The notes beneath the pieces are model-generated. The model saw only the letters and a list, made by a program, of their open reading frames with translations. It was not told where the DNA came from and made no database searches. From positions 620,001-684,000 of the forward strand of contig NZ_CP060825.1 in assembly GCF_014489615.1 (NCBI RefSeq): 64,000 bases of DNA, in the 5' to 3' direction. Position numbers and translations under genes: made by a program. Source of the DNA: Streptomyces genisteinicus (GTDB lineage Bacteria > Actinomycetota > Actinomycetes > Streptomycetales > Streptomycetaceae). This document shows, piece by piece, positions 1 to 7,799 of the stretch. Position 1 is the stretch's first letter; every line of letters begins with the position of its first letter.

Positions 1-107
1 AAGGCGGCGGCCGCGGCGGCGATCCGCCGCTCCACGTCGCCGTCGTCGAGGGCGTCGAAGGTCCTGAGCGTCTCGCCCGTGGCGGGGTCGACGGTGGCGA
101 TGGGCAT
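1..107 (-). CDS. Aldehyde dehydrogenase, succinate-semialdehyde type (N-terminus only)
   Basis: Only the first 35 codons lie in the window; the gene runs off the left edge. Translation from the ATG at 107 begins MPIATVDPATGETLRTF, which is the usual N-terminus of NAD(P)-dependent succinate-semialdehyde dehydrogenases of the GabD type (the x-NPATGExL motif of aldehyde dehydrogenases). An AGGAG-like ribosome site lies about 7 nt upstream and supports the start. Such enzymes oxidise succinate semialdehyde to succinate in GABA breakdown. Substrate assignment is inferred from the N-terminus alone, because the catalytic Cys and Glu are outside the window. Confidence 0.7.
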   Translation of the reverse strand, partial: MPIATVDPATGETLRTFDALDDGDVERRIAAAAAA

Positions 108-299
108 GGCGGCTCTCCTGTGGTGGCTCGGTCCGGGCCTGTGGTGGGCCCGGTCCGGCGGCCCGCGCGGCGGCCGGCGCCGGATGCGGGGCGCGGGTGC
201 GGGTGCGGGACGGGGACGTGCGGCGCGGGCGCCGGCCGCGCCGGGCGGGGTGCCGCCGGGGCCCCGGGGCCCCGCGGCTGCGCGGGCCCGGGGGCGGTC

Positions 300-686
300 T
301 CAGAAGCGCTCGGTGGGGATGCCGCTGGTCAGCCGCAGCTGCACGTCCTTCTCCTGGTCGCCCGCCGCCGTGCCCTCCCGCAGGACGGCGAAGCTCGCGT
401 CGAGGGTCTCGGTCATCCGGTCGACCGCCCAGTAGCCGCCCTGGAGCTCGGCCGTCACGGGCGCCGCGAGGGTGACCGGCTCCGGGCCGGCCAGTGGATG
501 GGACACGTCGAACGTCGTGGTCCAGACGGTGTCATGACCCTCGGTGGTGTCCTGCGGCGTCTCGTGCGCGGCCCGGTCGGAGGTGTACGAGCGGGCGAGT
601 GCGCGGAAGACGGTGTCCGCGTCCTCCCGGGAGCAGCCGGTGAGTGTCACGACCACCGACTCCTCGTGCTCCTGTGCTGTGTTCAC
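300..686 (-). CDS. Conserved hypothetical protein, 128 aa
   Basis: GTG start chosen at 686, where the protein begins MNTAQEHEESVVVTLTG; the open frame continues upstream but that part is Arg/Pro-rich and looks non-coding. The protein is soluble, acidic and has no signal peptide or membrane segment. It alternates short beta-like stretches (VVVTLTG, VWTTTFDV, VTLAAPVTAEL) with one helix, suggesting a small alpha/beta fold. I do not recognise a named family. It stands alone, transcribed leftward toward the aldehyde dehydrogenase gene. Purine-rich sequence (GGAAGG) lies about 10 nt before the start. Confidence 0.6.
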   Translation of the reverse strand: MNTAQEHEESVVVTLTGCSREDADTVFRALARSYTSDRAAHETPQDTTEGHDTVWTTTFDVSHPLAGPEPVTLAAPVTAELQGGYWAVDRMTETLDASFAVLREGTAAGDQEKDVQLRLTSGIPTERF

Positions 687-883
687 CGTGGTTCGCCTTC
701 CGTTTCCGTGCGTCCTCGCCGTCGCCCGTTCCGGCGGTCCGTTGCCGGCGTCCGCGTGGCACGGGCTTGTCCCTCCCAGCCTCACCCGGCGGGCCTGCCG
801 GTGCGACCGGGCCGGGCGGCGACGCTCTGCGGGTACCACCGATGGGCGCGCTCATGCCCGCCGCGGCTGTCCGGAGCCCGCGC

Positions 884-1549
884 TCAGGTGTTCGCGCCGG
901 GACCGGCGGGCGCGGGAGGCCGGCCGGCCGGGAGGACCGGCCGCCGGCTCCAGGCCAGCAGGGTGAGGGAGGCGACGGCCGCGACCGCGCACCAGGTGGA
1001 GACGAAGGCGGTCCGCCAGAGCAGGGCGCTCACCAGGGCCCCGGCGCCCGCGAGCAGACCGAGCAGCCGCAGCCGGCCGTCGCCGGCCAGGAGCAGCGAG
1101 CCGACGGTGGCGAGCAGGTAGCCGCCCAGCAGCACGGCCGGGAAGGGGACGCCGATCCCGTAGCCCACGGTGTGCTCGCGGATGTCGGCGGTGACGGTGC
1201 CGGTCGCGAGCGCGTGCGCGAGGACCGCGGCGGTGACCGTTCCGGCCGCGGCGGGGACCGCGAGGCGGGCCCGCTCGCGGGGCTGTGCGGCGAGCAGGAC
1301 GCCGAACGGGATCCAGAGGGCGAGCAGCGGCAGCGCGATCACCGCCCAGGCCGTGGTCCAGGGCCCGCTGCCGCCGCCGCGGTGCCAGATCACCGCCTCC
1401 ACGATCTGATGGGCGCCGAGCAGCAGGGGGAGGGCGGCGAGCGGCAGTTCCCGCGGACGGCCCCTGAGCAGGGTGCAGGCGGTGGAGGCGAGACCGGCTG
1501 CGGCGATCACCGTGCCGGCCGCGAGGTCGGCCGTAGCACTCCAGCACAT
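884..1549 (-). CDS. DUF6629-type membrane protein
   Basis: A 221-aa integral membrane protein beginning MCWSATADL, a signature start for the Streptomyces DUF6629 family. It has about six or seven hydrophobic segments (for example the stretches around residues 9-27, 36-52, 64-85, 95-115, 135-155 and 160-190) and a Pro-rich C-terminal tail. The motif GAHQIVEAVIWH in the second segment is conserved in this family. Function unknown. The ATG at 1549 is preferred over an upstream ATG because a TACCGT -10 element sits 6 nt before it, so the mRNA is probably leaderless. Monocistronic. Confidence 0.8.
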   Translation of the reverse strand: MCWSATADLAAGTVIAAAGLASTACTLLRGRPRELPLAALPLLLGAHQIVEAVIWHRGGGSGPWTTAWAVIALPLLALWIPFGVLLAAQPRERARLAVPAAAGTVTAAVLAHALATGTVTADIREHTVGYGIGVPFPAVLLGGYLLATVGSLLLAGDGRLRLLGLLAGAGALVSALLWRTAFVSTWCAVAAVASLTLLAWSRRPVLPAGRPPAPAGPGANT

Positions 1550-1555
1550 GTGGTC

Positions 1556-1561
1556 ACGGTA
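1556..1561 (-). promoter_or_regulatory. -10 element of a leaderless promoter for the DUF6629 gene
   Basis: On the minus strand TACCGT is followed by 6 nt and then the ATG at 1549. This matches the TANNNT-N6/7-ATG layout of leaderless Streptomyces mRNAs. No ribosome-binding site is visible between the two. Confidence 0.5.
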
Positions 1562-2223
1562 CGACGGTCGGGATCCGGACACCGGGGAGCGCCGGGCGAA
1601 CGGGCGCGATCGCGGCATTTGGCTCCCAGGCGGGCCCGGGTGACGGCGCGCCGGGCGCCGCGGCGCGGTCGTCCGCAGGGCGGCGGGGGCCGTGGGAGCG
1701 CGCTCACGGGAGCGGGCACGGTGTGTGCGGACGCCACGGCCGGGTCCGGCGGGTGCGCCGGTCCGCGGGGGCGGGCGGGACGCACCGGGGATCCGCCGCC
1801 GGGAAGATCCCCGACGGGCCGTTGCGGAACCTCTCGTTCCTGATCAACCCGCCGACCGCCCGTCCCTCCTCGATCCGGGCCGAGGCCCGGGCGGGACCGG
1901 AATGACCCGTTCCCCAGCCGCCGAACTGACGGTCAATCAGCAAACGACCCGTTGCTTTTGCTCTCTCTTTGCTTTGCGCCGCCCCGCCCCCGACGCCCCC
2001 GCAAGTCGCCCCGCGCAGCGCTCCGCGGTGACACGTGACCCGGCGGAGATCGGGTGGACGCGCGTAGCGCGGCCGAAAGGCGATCTTGTGGCTCTCCGGC
2101 CCGGCCCCCAGGATTCCTGGTGTCGCGATTGACAGGCACATGACCGGCTCCGACCCCTTGCGCCGGCCGCCCGTCTCTTGCGATCCCACGGGCCCGCCCA
2201 CCCAACGGGCCCCGATCCCCCAC
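1562..2223. other. Long non-coding region upstream of the protease gene
   Basis: About 660 nt without a convincing gene. A pyrimidine-rich, locally AT-richer patch lies at about 1935-1980. A TTGACA hexamer at 2129-2134 could be a -35 element for the protease gene, but I see no good -10 at 17-18 nt. Open frames crossing this stretch are Arg/Pro-rich and look like shadows. Confidence 0.4.
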
Positions 2224-2233
2224 GGAGGATGCA

Positions 2234-3148
2234 GTGAAGATCAAGCGCTTGTCCCCCCTCGGTGGCACGACCAGAGGCGCCCGGCTGATCGCCGTCGCCT
2301 CCGCTCTCGTGGCCGCCTCCGCGCTTGCAGCCCCCTCGGCCATGGCCGAGGCCGCCCCCGCGAAGGCCACCGTCGCCCAGCTCGCCCAGGCGGGTGAGGC
2401 GGTGCTCGACGCCGACGTGGCGGGCACCGCCTGGTACACCGACCAGGCCACCGGCAAGGTCGTCGTCACGGTGGACTCGACCGTCTCCGCCGCCGAGATC
2501 GCGACGATCAAGAAGGAGGCCGGCGACCGCGCGGGCGACCTCACGATCAAGCGGACCGAAGGCACCTTCGACAAGCTCATCGCCGGCGGCCAGGCGATCT
2601 ACGCGGGCGGCGGACGCTGCTCGCTCGGCTTCAACGTCCGCAGCGGCAGCACGTACTACGCCCTGACCGCCGGTCACTGCACCGAGATCGGCAGCACCTG
2701 GTACACCAACTCCGCGAACACCACGGTTCTCGGCAGCCGCGCCGGGACGAGCTTCCCCACCAACGACTACGGCCTGATCCGCCACTCCAACGCCTCGGCC
2801 GCCGACGGCCGGGTGTACCTCTACAACGGCAGCTACCGCGACATCACCACGGCCGGCAACGCCCGCGTCGGCCAGTCGGTGCAGCGCAGCGGCTCCACGA
2901 CCGGCCTGCACGGCGGCACCGTGACCGGCCTCAACGCGACCGTCAACTACGGCGGCGGCGACATCGTCTACGGCATGATCCAGACCAACGTCTGCGCCGA
3001 GCCCGGCGACAGCGGCGGCCCACTGTTCTCCGGCACCACCGCGCTGGGCCTGACCTCGGGCGGCAGCGGCAACTGCTCCTCCGGCGGCACCACGTTCTTC
3101 CAGCCCGTCACCGAGGCGCTCAGCGCCTACGGCGTCAGCGTCTTCTAG
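2234..3148 (+). CDS. Secreted S1 serine protease, streptogrisin A/B type
   Basis: A 304-aa preproprotease of the chymotrypsin-like S1 (alpha-lytic/streptogrisin) family. Residues 1-38 form a Sec signal peptide, residues 39 to about 122 the alpha-lytic-type propeptide that folds the enzyme and is cut off, and the mature enzyme starts near [11 protein letters not shown]. The triad is visible: His148 in TAGHC, Asp178 in NDYGL, Ser260 in GDSGGP. Cys129/149 and Cys254/272 fit the two disulfides of streptogrisins. The sequence is close to both SprA and SprB, so I do not choose a symbol. GTG start at 2234 with GGAGG at 2224-2228. Secreted, for extracellular protein breakdown; ends in a hairpin terminator. 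Confidence 0.95.
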   Translation: MKIKRLSPLGGTTRGARLIAVASALVAASALAAPSAMAEAAPAKATVAQLAQAGEAVLDADVAGTAWYTDQATGKVVVTVDSTVSAAEIATIKKEAGDRAGDLTIKRTEGTFDKLIAGGQAIYAGGGRCSLGFNVRSGSTYYALTAGHCTEIGSTWYTNSANTTVLGSRAGTSFPTNDYGLIRHSNASAADGRVYLYNGSYRDITTAGNARVGQSVQRSGSTTGLHGGTVTGLNATVNYGGGDIVYGMIQTNVCAEPGDSGGPLFSGTTALGLTSGGSGNCSSGGTTFFQPVTEALSAYGVSVF

Positions 3149-3186
3149 CAGGCCGCGCCCCCGGGCGCGCCCACAAGCCGCGCGGT

Positions 3187-3218
3187 ACGGCGGCCCGCCC
3201 CTCGGGGCGGGCCGCCGT
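3187..3218 (+). terminator. Hairpin terminator after the protease gene
   Basis: A GC-rich 14-15 bp stem (arms 3187-3201 and 3204-3218) with a tiny loop, 39 nt after the stop codon, followed by a pyrimidine-rich run. Confidence 0.75.
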
Positions 3219-3240
3219 TCCCGTTCCCGTTCCCTTCCCC

Positions 3241-3274
3241 CTCCCGGCTCCCGGCTCCCGGCTCCCGGCTCCCG
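3241..3274. repeat. 7-bp tandem repeat
   Basis: The heptamer CTCCCGG is repeated four full times plus six bases. It directly follows short CCCGTT repeats and precedes the promoter of the next small gene. Probably slippage-derived. Confidence 0.8.
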
Positions 3275-3278
3275 CGCA

Positions 3279-3301
3279 CTGTCAGTGGCGCGCGAGATGC
3301 T
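3279..3301 (+). promoter_or_regulatory. DNA-damage-type (PafBC-like) promoter motif
   Basis: CTGTCAGTG at 3279-3287 is followed by 8 nt and GATGCT at 3296-3301. This closely matches the actinobacterial RecA-independent damage promoter TTGTCRGTG-N8-TANNNT, with one mismatch in each element. It would start a transcript about 30 nt before the small gene at 3337. Confidence 0.45.
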
Positions 3302-3336
3302 TGACGGTCCGACACCTTCACGAGGGGAAGAGCGAG

Positions 3337-3570
3337 ATGAACGCATCGGAACGCGCCGCCGTGCAGGCGTACCTGCGCCTGCTCCAGACCGCCAGGGCCG
3401 TGCTCGCCGACCCGCCGTCCGCGCCCCGGGCACTGCCGCTGCTCTCGGTGCCGATGGCCGAGGCGGACGCCGCTCTCGGCGCCGCCGGACTCACGGGCAA
3501 CGAGGCGGACTTCTTCCGCCTGGTGGCCGGTCTGCACCCTGCCGAGCGCCCCGACAGGAGCGCGGCATGA
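3337..3570 (+). CDS. Small helical protein, 77 aa, unknown function
   Basis: ATG at 3337 with GAGGGGAAG about 8 nt upstream; an earlier in-frame TTG at 3301 lacks a ribosome site. The product, beginning MNASERAAVQAYLRLLQTA, is rich in Ala and Leu, without Cys, signal peptide or membrane segment, and predicted mostly helical. I do not recognise a family. The upstream motif resembles a DNA-damage-inducible promoter, which hints at a stress role, but that is inference only. Its stop codon region is also the first unit of a 32-bp tandem repeat. Confidence 0.5.
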   Translation: MNASERAAVQAYLRLLQTARAVLADPPSAPRALPLLSVPMAEADAALGAAGLTGNEADFFRLVAGLHPAERPDRSAA

Positions 3571-3694
3571 GCAGGGCCGGACCCGGCGGGAGCGCGGCGT
3601 GAGCAGGCCCGGACCCGGGAGAGGTGCGGCATGAGCAGGGCCGGGCCCGGCGGGAGCACGGCGTGAGCAGGCCCGGACCCGGCAGAGGTGCGAC
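3567..3694 (+). repeat. Four 32-bp direct repeats with start/stop overlaps
   Basis: Imperfect units begin at 3567, 3599, 3631 and 3663, and a degenerate unit starts at 3695. Each begins ATGA or GTGA followed by GCAGG and a GGCCCGG-like block. The first unit includes the stop codon of the 77-aa gene, so each junction looks like a start/stop overlap. Confidence 0.8.
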
Positions 3695-3820
3695 GTGACC
3701 GGCGCCGGGCAGGCGGGGGCGGGTCCCGAGGAGACCGGCGGGCCTTCCGCGTCGCACTCCGTGCACCGCTCAGCGCCCCGTGCACCGCTCCCCGCTCAGC
3801 GCTCCGTGCACAGCGGCGAA

Positions 3821-3858
3821 GGCGCCGCCGGCGTCCCGGGCGGGACGCCGACGGCGCC
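3821..3858 (-). terminator. Hairpin terminator after the RsbW-like gene
   Basis: Interrupted palindrome: outer arms of 7 bp (3821-3827 and 3852-3858) and inner arms of about 9-10 bp around 3829-3850, with one mismatch between them. It lies 60 nt past the stop codon of the minus-strand gene at 3918. Confidence 0.6.
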
Positions 3859-3917
3859 GGGCGGAGCGGAGGGACGACCGAGGGCCCGGGGCTCCAGGGG
3901 CCGGTGCGGGCCCGGGG

Positions 3918-4424
3918 TCAGTGCACGGGCACCAGCCTGCGGGCGGCGTCGACGGCCGGGTCCACGGCCGCCGGCAGCGGCCGGAACTCGACGGCGGGCC
4001 GCCTCGGGGCCCGCAGGCCGCGTCCGATGGACTCGGACTCCTTCACCCGCCTGCTGAACCACACCACCTTGCCGTCGTCGGTGCCGCAGGTGCCCCAACT
4101 GTCGCTCAGCCTCGCGACCTTGGCGAGACCGCCGCGGCGGGGCGCGGAGGTGTGCACCGGAGGCAGCCTGCGGTCGCGGTCCGCGACGGACGCGGTGAGC
4201 CGGCTGCCGTTCCAGCGCAGCTCGACGACGCAGGTCGTGTCACCGTCGACGTGGCGGACGACGTTGCCGACGAGTTCGTCCAGGGCGCCGCAGACCGGGG
4301 CGACCTGGGAGGCGAGATTCCAGTGGCGCAGGTGCGCGGCGACGATGCGCCGGATCTGCGGCACGCGTTCAGGGGTGGCGGGCACTTCGATGCTGTAGTG
4401 ACACGCGGAAACCGGGACGTTCAT
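3918..4424 (-). CDS. RsbW/SpoIIAB-like ATP-binding protein
   Basis: A 168-aa protein with a histidine-kinase-like ATPase fold of the anti-sigma factor type. The N-box is visible as ELVGNVVRHV (Glu50, Asn54), and a glycine-containing ATP-lid region follows near residues 93-110 (RRGGLAKVARLSDSWG). Family members either phosphorylate anti-anti-sigma factors and hold sigma factors, or are stand-alone regulators; Streptomyces genomes have dozens. The C-terminal tail of about 35 residues is Arg/Pro-rich and not part of the fold. ATG at 4424 with GGAGCC upstream. No sigma factor or STAS partner is adjacent, so its partner is unknown. SpoIIE-type phosphatases occur elsewhere in the window. Confidence 0.8.
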   Translation of the reverse strand: MNVPVSACHYSIEVPATPERVPQIRRIVAAHLRHWNLASQVAPVCGALDELVGNVVRHVDGDTTCVVELRWNGSRLTASVADRDRRLPPVHTSAPRRGGLAKVARLSDSWGTCGTDDGKVVWFSRRVKESESIGRGLRAPRRPAVEFRPLPAAVDPAVDAARRLVPVH

Positions 4425-4646
4425 GACCGTGGCTCCTCACCGCGACGGCCCTTCATTCGTGGATGGTCCCCGAGTACGAAGAGTGAGCACTTGTCGCTTC
4501 TGGGTCACCACGAGGATGACCCGCCTCCGCGCGCCCCGCAACCCGCACGGCCCGCGCCCGGTCGGCCCAATCCGGCCGCGCACCACCTGACCTGCACACC
4601 CCCGGCAGCGTAGGCCCGCCGCCGGGCGACGGCCTGCGCAGATCGT
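4425..4646. other. Divergent promoter region
   Basis: This spacer separates the RsbW-like gene (leftward) from the FHA-ABC operon (rightward). I see no clear -35 for either gene and no open frame of interest. Confidence 0.3.
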
Positions 4647-4652
4647 TAGAAT
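4647..4652 (+). promoter_or_regulatory. -10 element of a leaderless promoter for the FHA-ABC operon
   Basis: TAGAAT is followed by 6 nt and the ATG at 4659. There is no Shine-Dalgarno sequence, so transcription probably starts at or next to the start codon. Confidence 0.55.
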
Positions 4653-4658
4653 TCGGAC

Positions 4659-7010
4659 ATGGCAGAGCGGCCTCCCATGCCGACGGCGCCCGAACTCCTC
4701 GTGGAGACCGATCAAGGCTCCACGCTCGTGAGTCCGAGCCGGGACTACCACGTCGGCCGCGATCCCCTCAGCGACATCGTGATCGACGACTCGCGCGTCT
4801 CCTGGCACCACGCGGTGCTGCATCCCGTGGACGGCCACTGGACCGTCCAGGACGAGGACAGCACCAACGGCACCTACGCCGAAGGGCACCGCGTGCGGAC
4901 CTGGGACGTCGGTCCGGGCAGCGTGATCCGGTTCGGCAACCCCGCCGACGGACCGCGCGCCACCCTCGTCGGCCGGACGCCCCCGGCACCCGCACGCCCG
5001 GCCCGGCCGTCGGCGGTGTCGATGCCCTCGGCCACGGGCACCTTCCGGCAGCCCACCAGTGTCCGGCCGCTGCCGGCGCGGACCGTGCGGATCGGCCGCG
5101 CGCCCGACAACGACCTGGTCGTCGACGACCTGATCGTCTCGCGGCGCCACGCGGAACTCCGCTCCCTGGACGGCGGCGGCTACGAGATCGCCGACCTCGG
5201 CAGCCACAACGGCACCTACCTCAACGGCCGCCCGGTGGACCGCGTCCCGCTGGCTCCCGGCGACATCGTGGGCATCGGGCACTCGGCGTTCTGTCTCGTC
5301 GGGGACGAGCTGCAGGAGTTCGTGGACACCGGCGAGGTCTCCCTGGACGTCCAGGGGCTCGCCGTCTCCGTGGACAAGGGCCGGCGCACCCTGCTCGACC
5401 ACGTGTCCTTCCCCGTGGGCGAGAAGTGCCTGCTGGCCGTCGTCGGCCCGAGCGGTGCGGGCAAGTCCACGCTGCTCAACGCGCTGACGGGGCTGCGCCC
5501 CGCGGACGAGGGCACCGTCCTGTACGACGGCCGGGACCTCTACCGCGACTACGCGGAACTGCGCCAGCGCATCGGACTCGTGCCGCAGGACGACATCCTG
5601 CACGCCCAGCTCACCGTGCGCCGGGCCCTCGGCTACGCCGCCGAACTGCGCTTCCCGCAGGACACCGCCCGCGAGGAGCGCCGGGAGCGGGTGGCGGAGG
5701 TGATCCGCGAACTCGGCCTGGAGCAGCGGGCCGACCAGCCGATCCACAGTCTCTCCGGCGGCCAGCGCAAGCGGGTCAGCGTCGCGCTGGAGCTGCTGAC
5801 GAAGCCCTCGCTGCTCTTCCTCGACGAACCGACCTCGGGGCTGGACCCGGGCATGGACCGCTCCGTGATGCACATGCTGCGCGGTCTCGCGGACGACGGA
5901 CGCACGGTCGTGGTCGTCACCCACAGCGTGCTCAGCCTCGACGTCTGCGACCGGCTGCTGATGCTGGCGCCCGGAGGCCGGATCGCCTACTACGGCCCTC
6001 CCGACGACGCGCTCGCCTTCTTCGGGTTCGAGCAGTGGCCCGAGGCCTTCGAGGCGTTCGAGAACGACAGGGACCGCGACTGGGCCGGCACGTACCGCCG
6101 GTCGCCGTTCCACGAGCGGTACATCGCGGGTGCCACCCGGCAGCCTCCGCACACGGACGCGGACCGCGGCGGGCCCGTCGCGCCGCCGCCGACCGCGCAG
6201 AGCTGGGGCGCTCAACTGCGCACCCTGGTGCGCCGGTACGCGGCCGCGCTCAGCGCCGACCGGACGTTCCTCGCCATCATGGTGGCGCTGCCGTTCGTGA
6301 TGGGCGCGATGGCCCGGGCCCTCGCCGGCAGCACCCTCGACCGGGAGACGGCGATGAACGCGCTGCTCATCCTGTGCGTCGGCGGTGTCCTCACCGGGGC
6401 GGCGAACGCGGTGCGCGAACTGGTCAAGGAACACGTCATCTACCAGCGCGAGAGAGCCGTCGGCCTCTCCAGATCCGCCTATCTCATGTCGAAGGTCGTG
6501 GTGCTGGGCACGGTCACGGTGCTCCAGGCCGTGGTGCTGACGCTCGTGGCGCTCGCCGGCGTGGACCTGAACGCCCCCGGTGGCGAGGGGGTGCTGATGC
6601 CTCCGCTGGTGGAGATCACGCTCGCCGTCGCGCTGCTGGCGTTCACCGCGATGATGCTCGGTCTCCTGGTGTCGGCCCTGGTGCGCAAGGAGGAGGTCAC
6701 CATGCCGCTCCTGGTGCTCCTCGCGATCGTCCAGGTGGTGTTCTGCGGCGCGCTGCTGAAGCTGGACGGGGTGGCGGTGATCGAGCAGCTCGCGTGGCTC
6801 GTCCCCTCCCGGTGGGCGCTGGGCGCGATGGCGGGCACGATCGACCTGGGCCGGATCGTCCCGGGCGACCTGACGAAGGACGCGCTGTTCGAACACTCGG
6901 CCGCGATCTGGCTCCTGGACATGGGGATGCTCGTGGTCCTGTCGCTCCTCTTCGGCTTCCTGGTGGCCCGGCTGCTGCGACGGCACGAGCCGGCGATCAT
7001 GCGAAAGTAG
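4659..7010 (+). CDS. FHA-domain ABC exporter (ABCG-like half transporter)
   Basis: A 783-aa fusion. Two FHA domains (about 15-105 and 125-215) carry the phosphothreonine-pocket residues GR, S..H and NG (Gly33-Arg34, Ser48, Asn70-Gly71; Gly146-Arg147, Ser161-Arg-Arg-His, Asn184-Gly185). An ABC ATPase (about 228-445) shows Walker A GPSGAGKST, signature LSGGQRKRVSVAL and Walker B LLFLDEPTSGLD. An ABC2-type membrane domain (about 515-783) has six predicted helices. The order FHA-ATPase-permease matches eukaryote-like ABCG transporters found in actinobacteria. It heads an operon with a Ser/Thr kinase gene (7799), so FHA binding of phosphorylated partners probably controls transport. The transported substrate is unknown. 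Start supported by a leaderless promoter. Confidence 0.9.
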   Translation: MAERPPMPTAPELLVETDQGSTLVSPSRDYHVGRDPLSDIVIDDSRVSWHHAVLHPVDGHWTVQDEDSTNGTYAEGHRVRTWDVGPGSVIRFGNPADGPRATLVGRTPPAPARPARPSAVSMPSATGTFRQPTSVRPLPARTVRIGRAPDNDLVVDDLIVSRRHAELRSLDGGGYEIADLGSHNGTYLNGRPVDRVPLAPGDIVGIGHSAFCLVGDELQEFVDTGEVSLDVQGLAVSVDKGRRTLLDHVSFPVGEKCLLAVVGPSGAGKSTLLNALTGLRPADEGTVLYDGRDLYRDYAELRQRIGLVPQDDILHAQLTVRRALGYAAELRFPQDTAREERRERVAEVIRELGLEQRADQPIHSLSGGQRKRVSVALELLTKPSLLFLDEPTSGLDPGMDRSVMHMLRGLADDGRTVVVVTHSVLSLDVCDRLLMLAPGGRIAYYGPPDDALAFFGFEQWPEAFEAFENDRDRDWAGTYRRSPFHERYIAGATRQPPHTDADRGGPVAPPPTAQSWGAQLRTLVRRYAAALSADRTFLAIMVALPFVMGAMARALAGSTLDRETAMNALLILCVGGVLTGAANAVRELVKEHVIYQRERAVGLSRSAYLMSKVVVLGTVTVLQAVVLTLVALAGVDLNAPGGEGVLMPPLVEITLAVALLAFTAMMLGLLVSALVRKEEVTMPLLVLLAIVQVVFCGALLKLDGVAVIEQLAWLVPSRWALGAMAGTIDLGRIVPGDLTKDALFEHSAAIWLLDMGMLVVLSLLFGFLVARLLRRHEPAIMRK

Positions 7011-7016
7011 GCGCCT

Positions 7017-7799
7017 GTGACGAGCTGGGACTTCGCCCCCACCCATGTCGTCCCCCGGGCCGGTCTGCCCGCCTGGGAGGCCCCGGACGTCTCCCGCCCC
7101 ACGATGCCGCTGGACCCGCTGCTGCCCGTGCAGCTGCTGGACCGCCAGGGCGACTGGGCGCAGGTGCTGTGCGTCAACGGCTGGTCGGCGTGGGTGGACG
7201 GGCGGCTGCTCGTCGCGGTCCCGGCGGACCCGCCGGCCGCGGGACAGCCGCCCGCGCGCACCGCGGACCCCCGGCCGCTGCTGGCCCGTGCCGACGAGGC
7301 GCTCGGACGGTACCGGCGTGCCGCCCAGGAGCTGGCCGACGGGCGCGTCGACGGTGAGACGTTCCGGGCGCGGACCCGCGGTCTGCGGGTGGGGATGGTC
7401 GTCGACGGGGAGTCGGTGTGGCTGTACGACGCGGAGCACGAGCGGTGGGTGCACTGCGACGGCCGGCGCCTGACGACGCTCGCCGCGTCGGCTGACCCGG
7501 CCGTCCGGCCCGTGCGGGACGACGGCGGCCCCGTGGCGGCGGATGCGGCGGGACCGGCCGATCCGACGCGGGTGGCCGGTGCGGACGGGCCGGGTGAACC
7601 CGCCCGGCAGCCGCCCGCCTCCGCCGGCGGCACGGCCCGCGCGGCCGGGGCGGACGCACCACCCCCCACCCGCGTCGTCACCGGCAACCCACCGGCCGAC
7701 CCCGGCCCAGACCCCGACCCCAGCCCCGCCTCACCGCCGCCCACCCGCGTCGTCGGTGGAGACAGGCGGGCCGGGCAGGGCGGGCGGGGTGAGGGCTGA
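7017..7799 (+). CDS. SH3-like protein with TRVV motifs, 260 aa
   Basis: GTG start 6 nt after the FHA-ABC gene; its stop overlaps the ATG of the kinase gene (TGATG), so the three are translationally linked. Residues 30-70 read like an SH3-type beta barrel (LDPLLPVQLL...GWSAWVDGRLLV). Residues 88-155 form a second compact region with WLYDAEHERWVHCDG. The last 90 residues are Pro/Ala/Gly-rich and disordered and contain PTRV motifs at Thr184, Thr218 and Thr243; a related PTHVV sits at Thr9. I do not recognise a named family. Given its place between an FHA transporter and a kinase, the threonines in these motifs may be phosphorylation and FHA-docking sites. That is inference. No signal peptide or membrane segment. 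Confidence 0.75.
   Translation: MTSWDFAPTHVVPRAGLPAWEAPDVSRPTMPLDPLLPVQLLDRQGDWAQVLCVNGWSAWVDGRLLVAVPADPPAAGQPPARTADPRPLLARADEALGRYRRAAQELADGRVDGETFRARTRGLRVGMVVDGESVWLYDAEHERWVHCDGRRLTTLAASADPAVRPVRDDGGPVAADAAGPADPTRVAGADGPGEPARQPPASAGGTARAAGADAPPPTRVVTGNPPADPGPDPDPSPASPPPTRVVGGDRRAGQGGRGEG

Noticed and set aside
1935..1980. Pyrimidine-rich patch as a small RNA gene
   Set aside because: No hairpin, promoter or terminator could be seen around it.
4437..7454. Very long open frame antisense to the FHA-ABC operon
   Set aside because: It is composed of Arg, His, Gly and Glu in the pattern of a GC-rich shadow frame, while the plus strand has clear FHA and ABC motifs.
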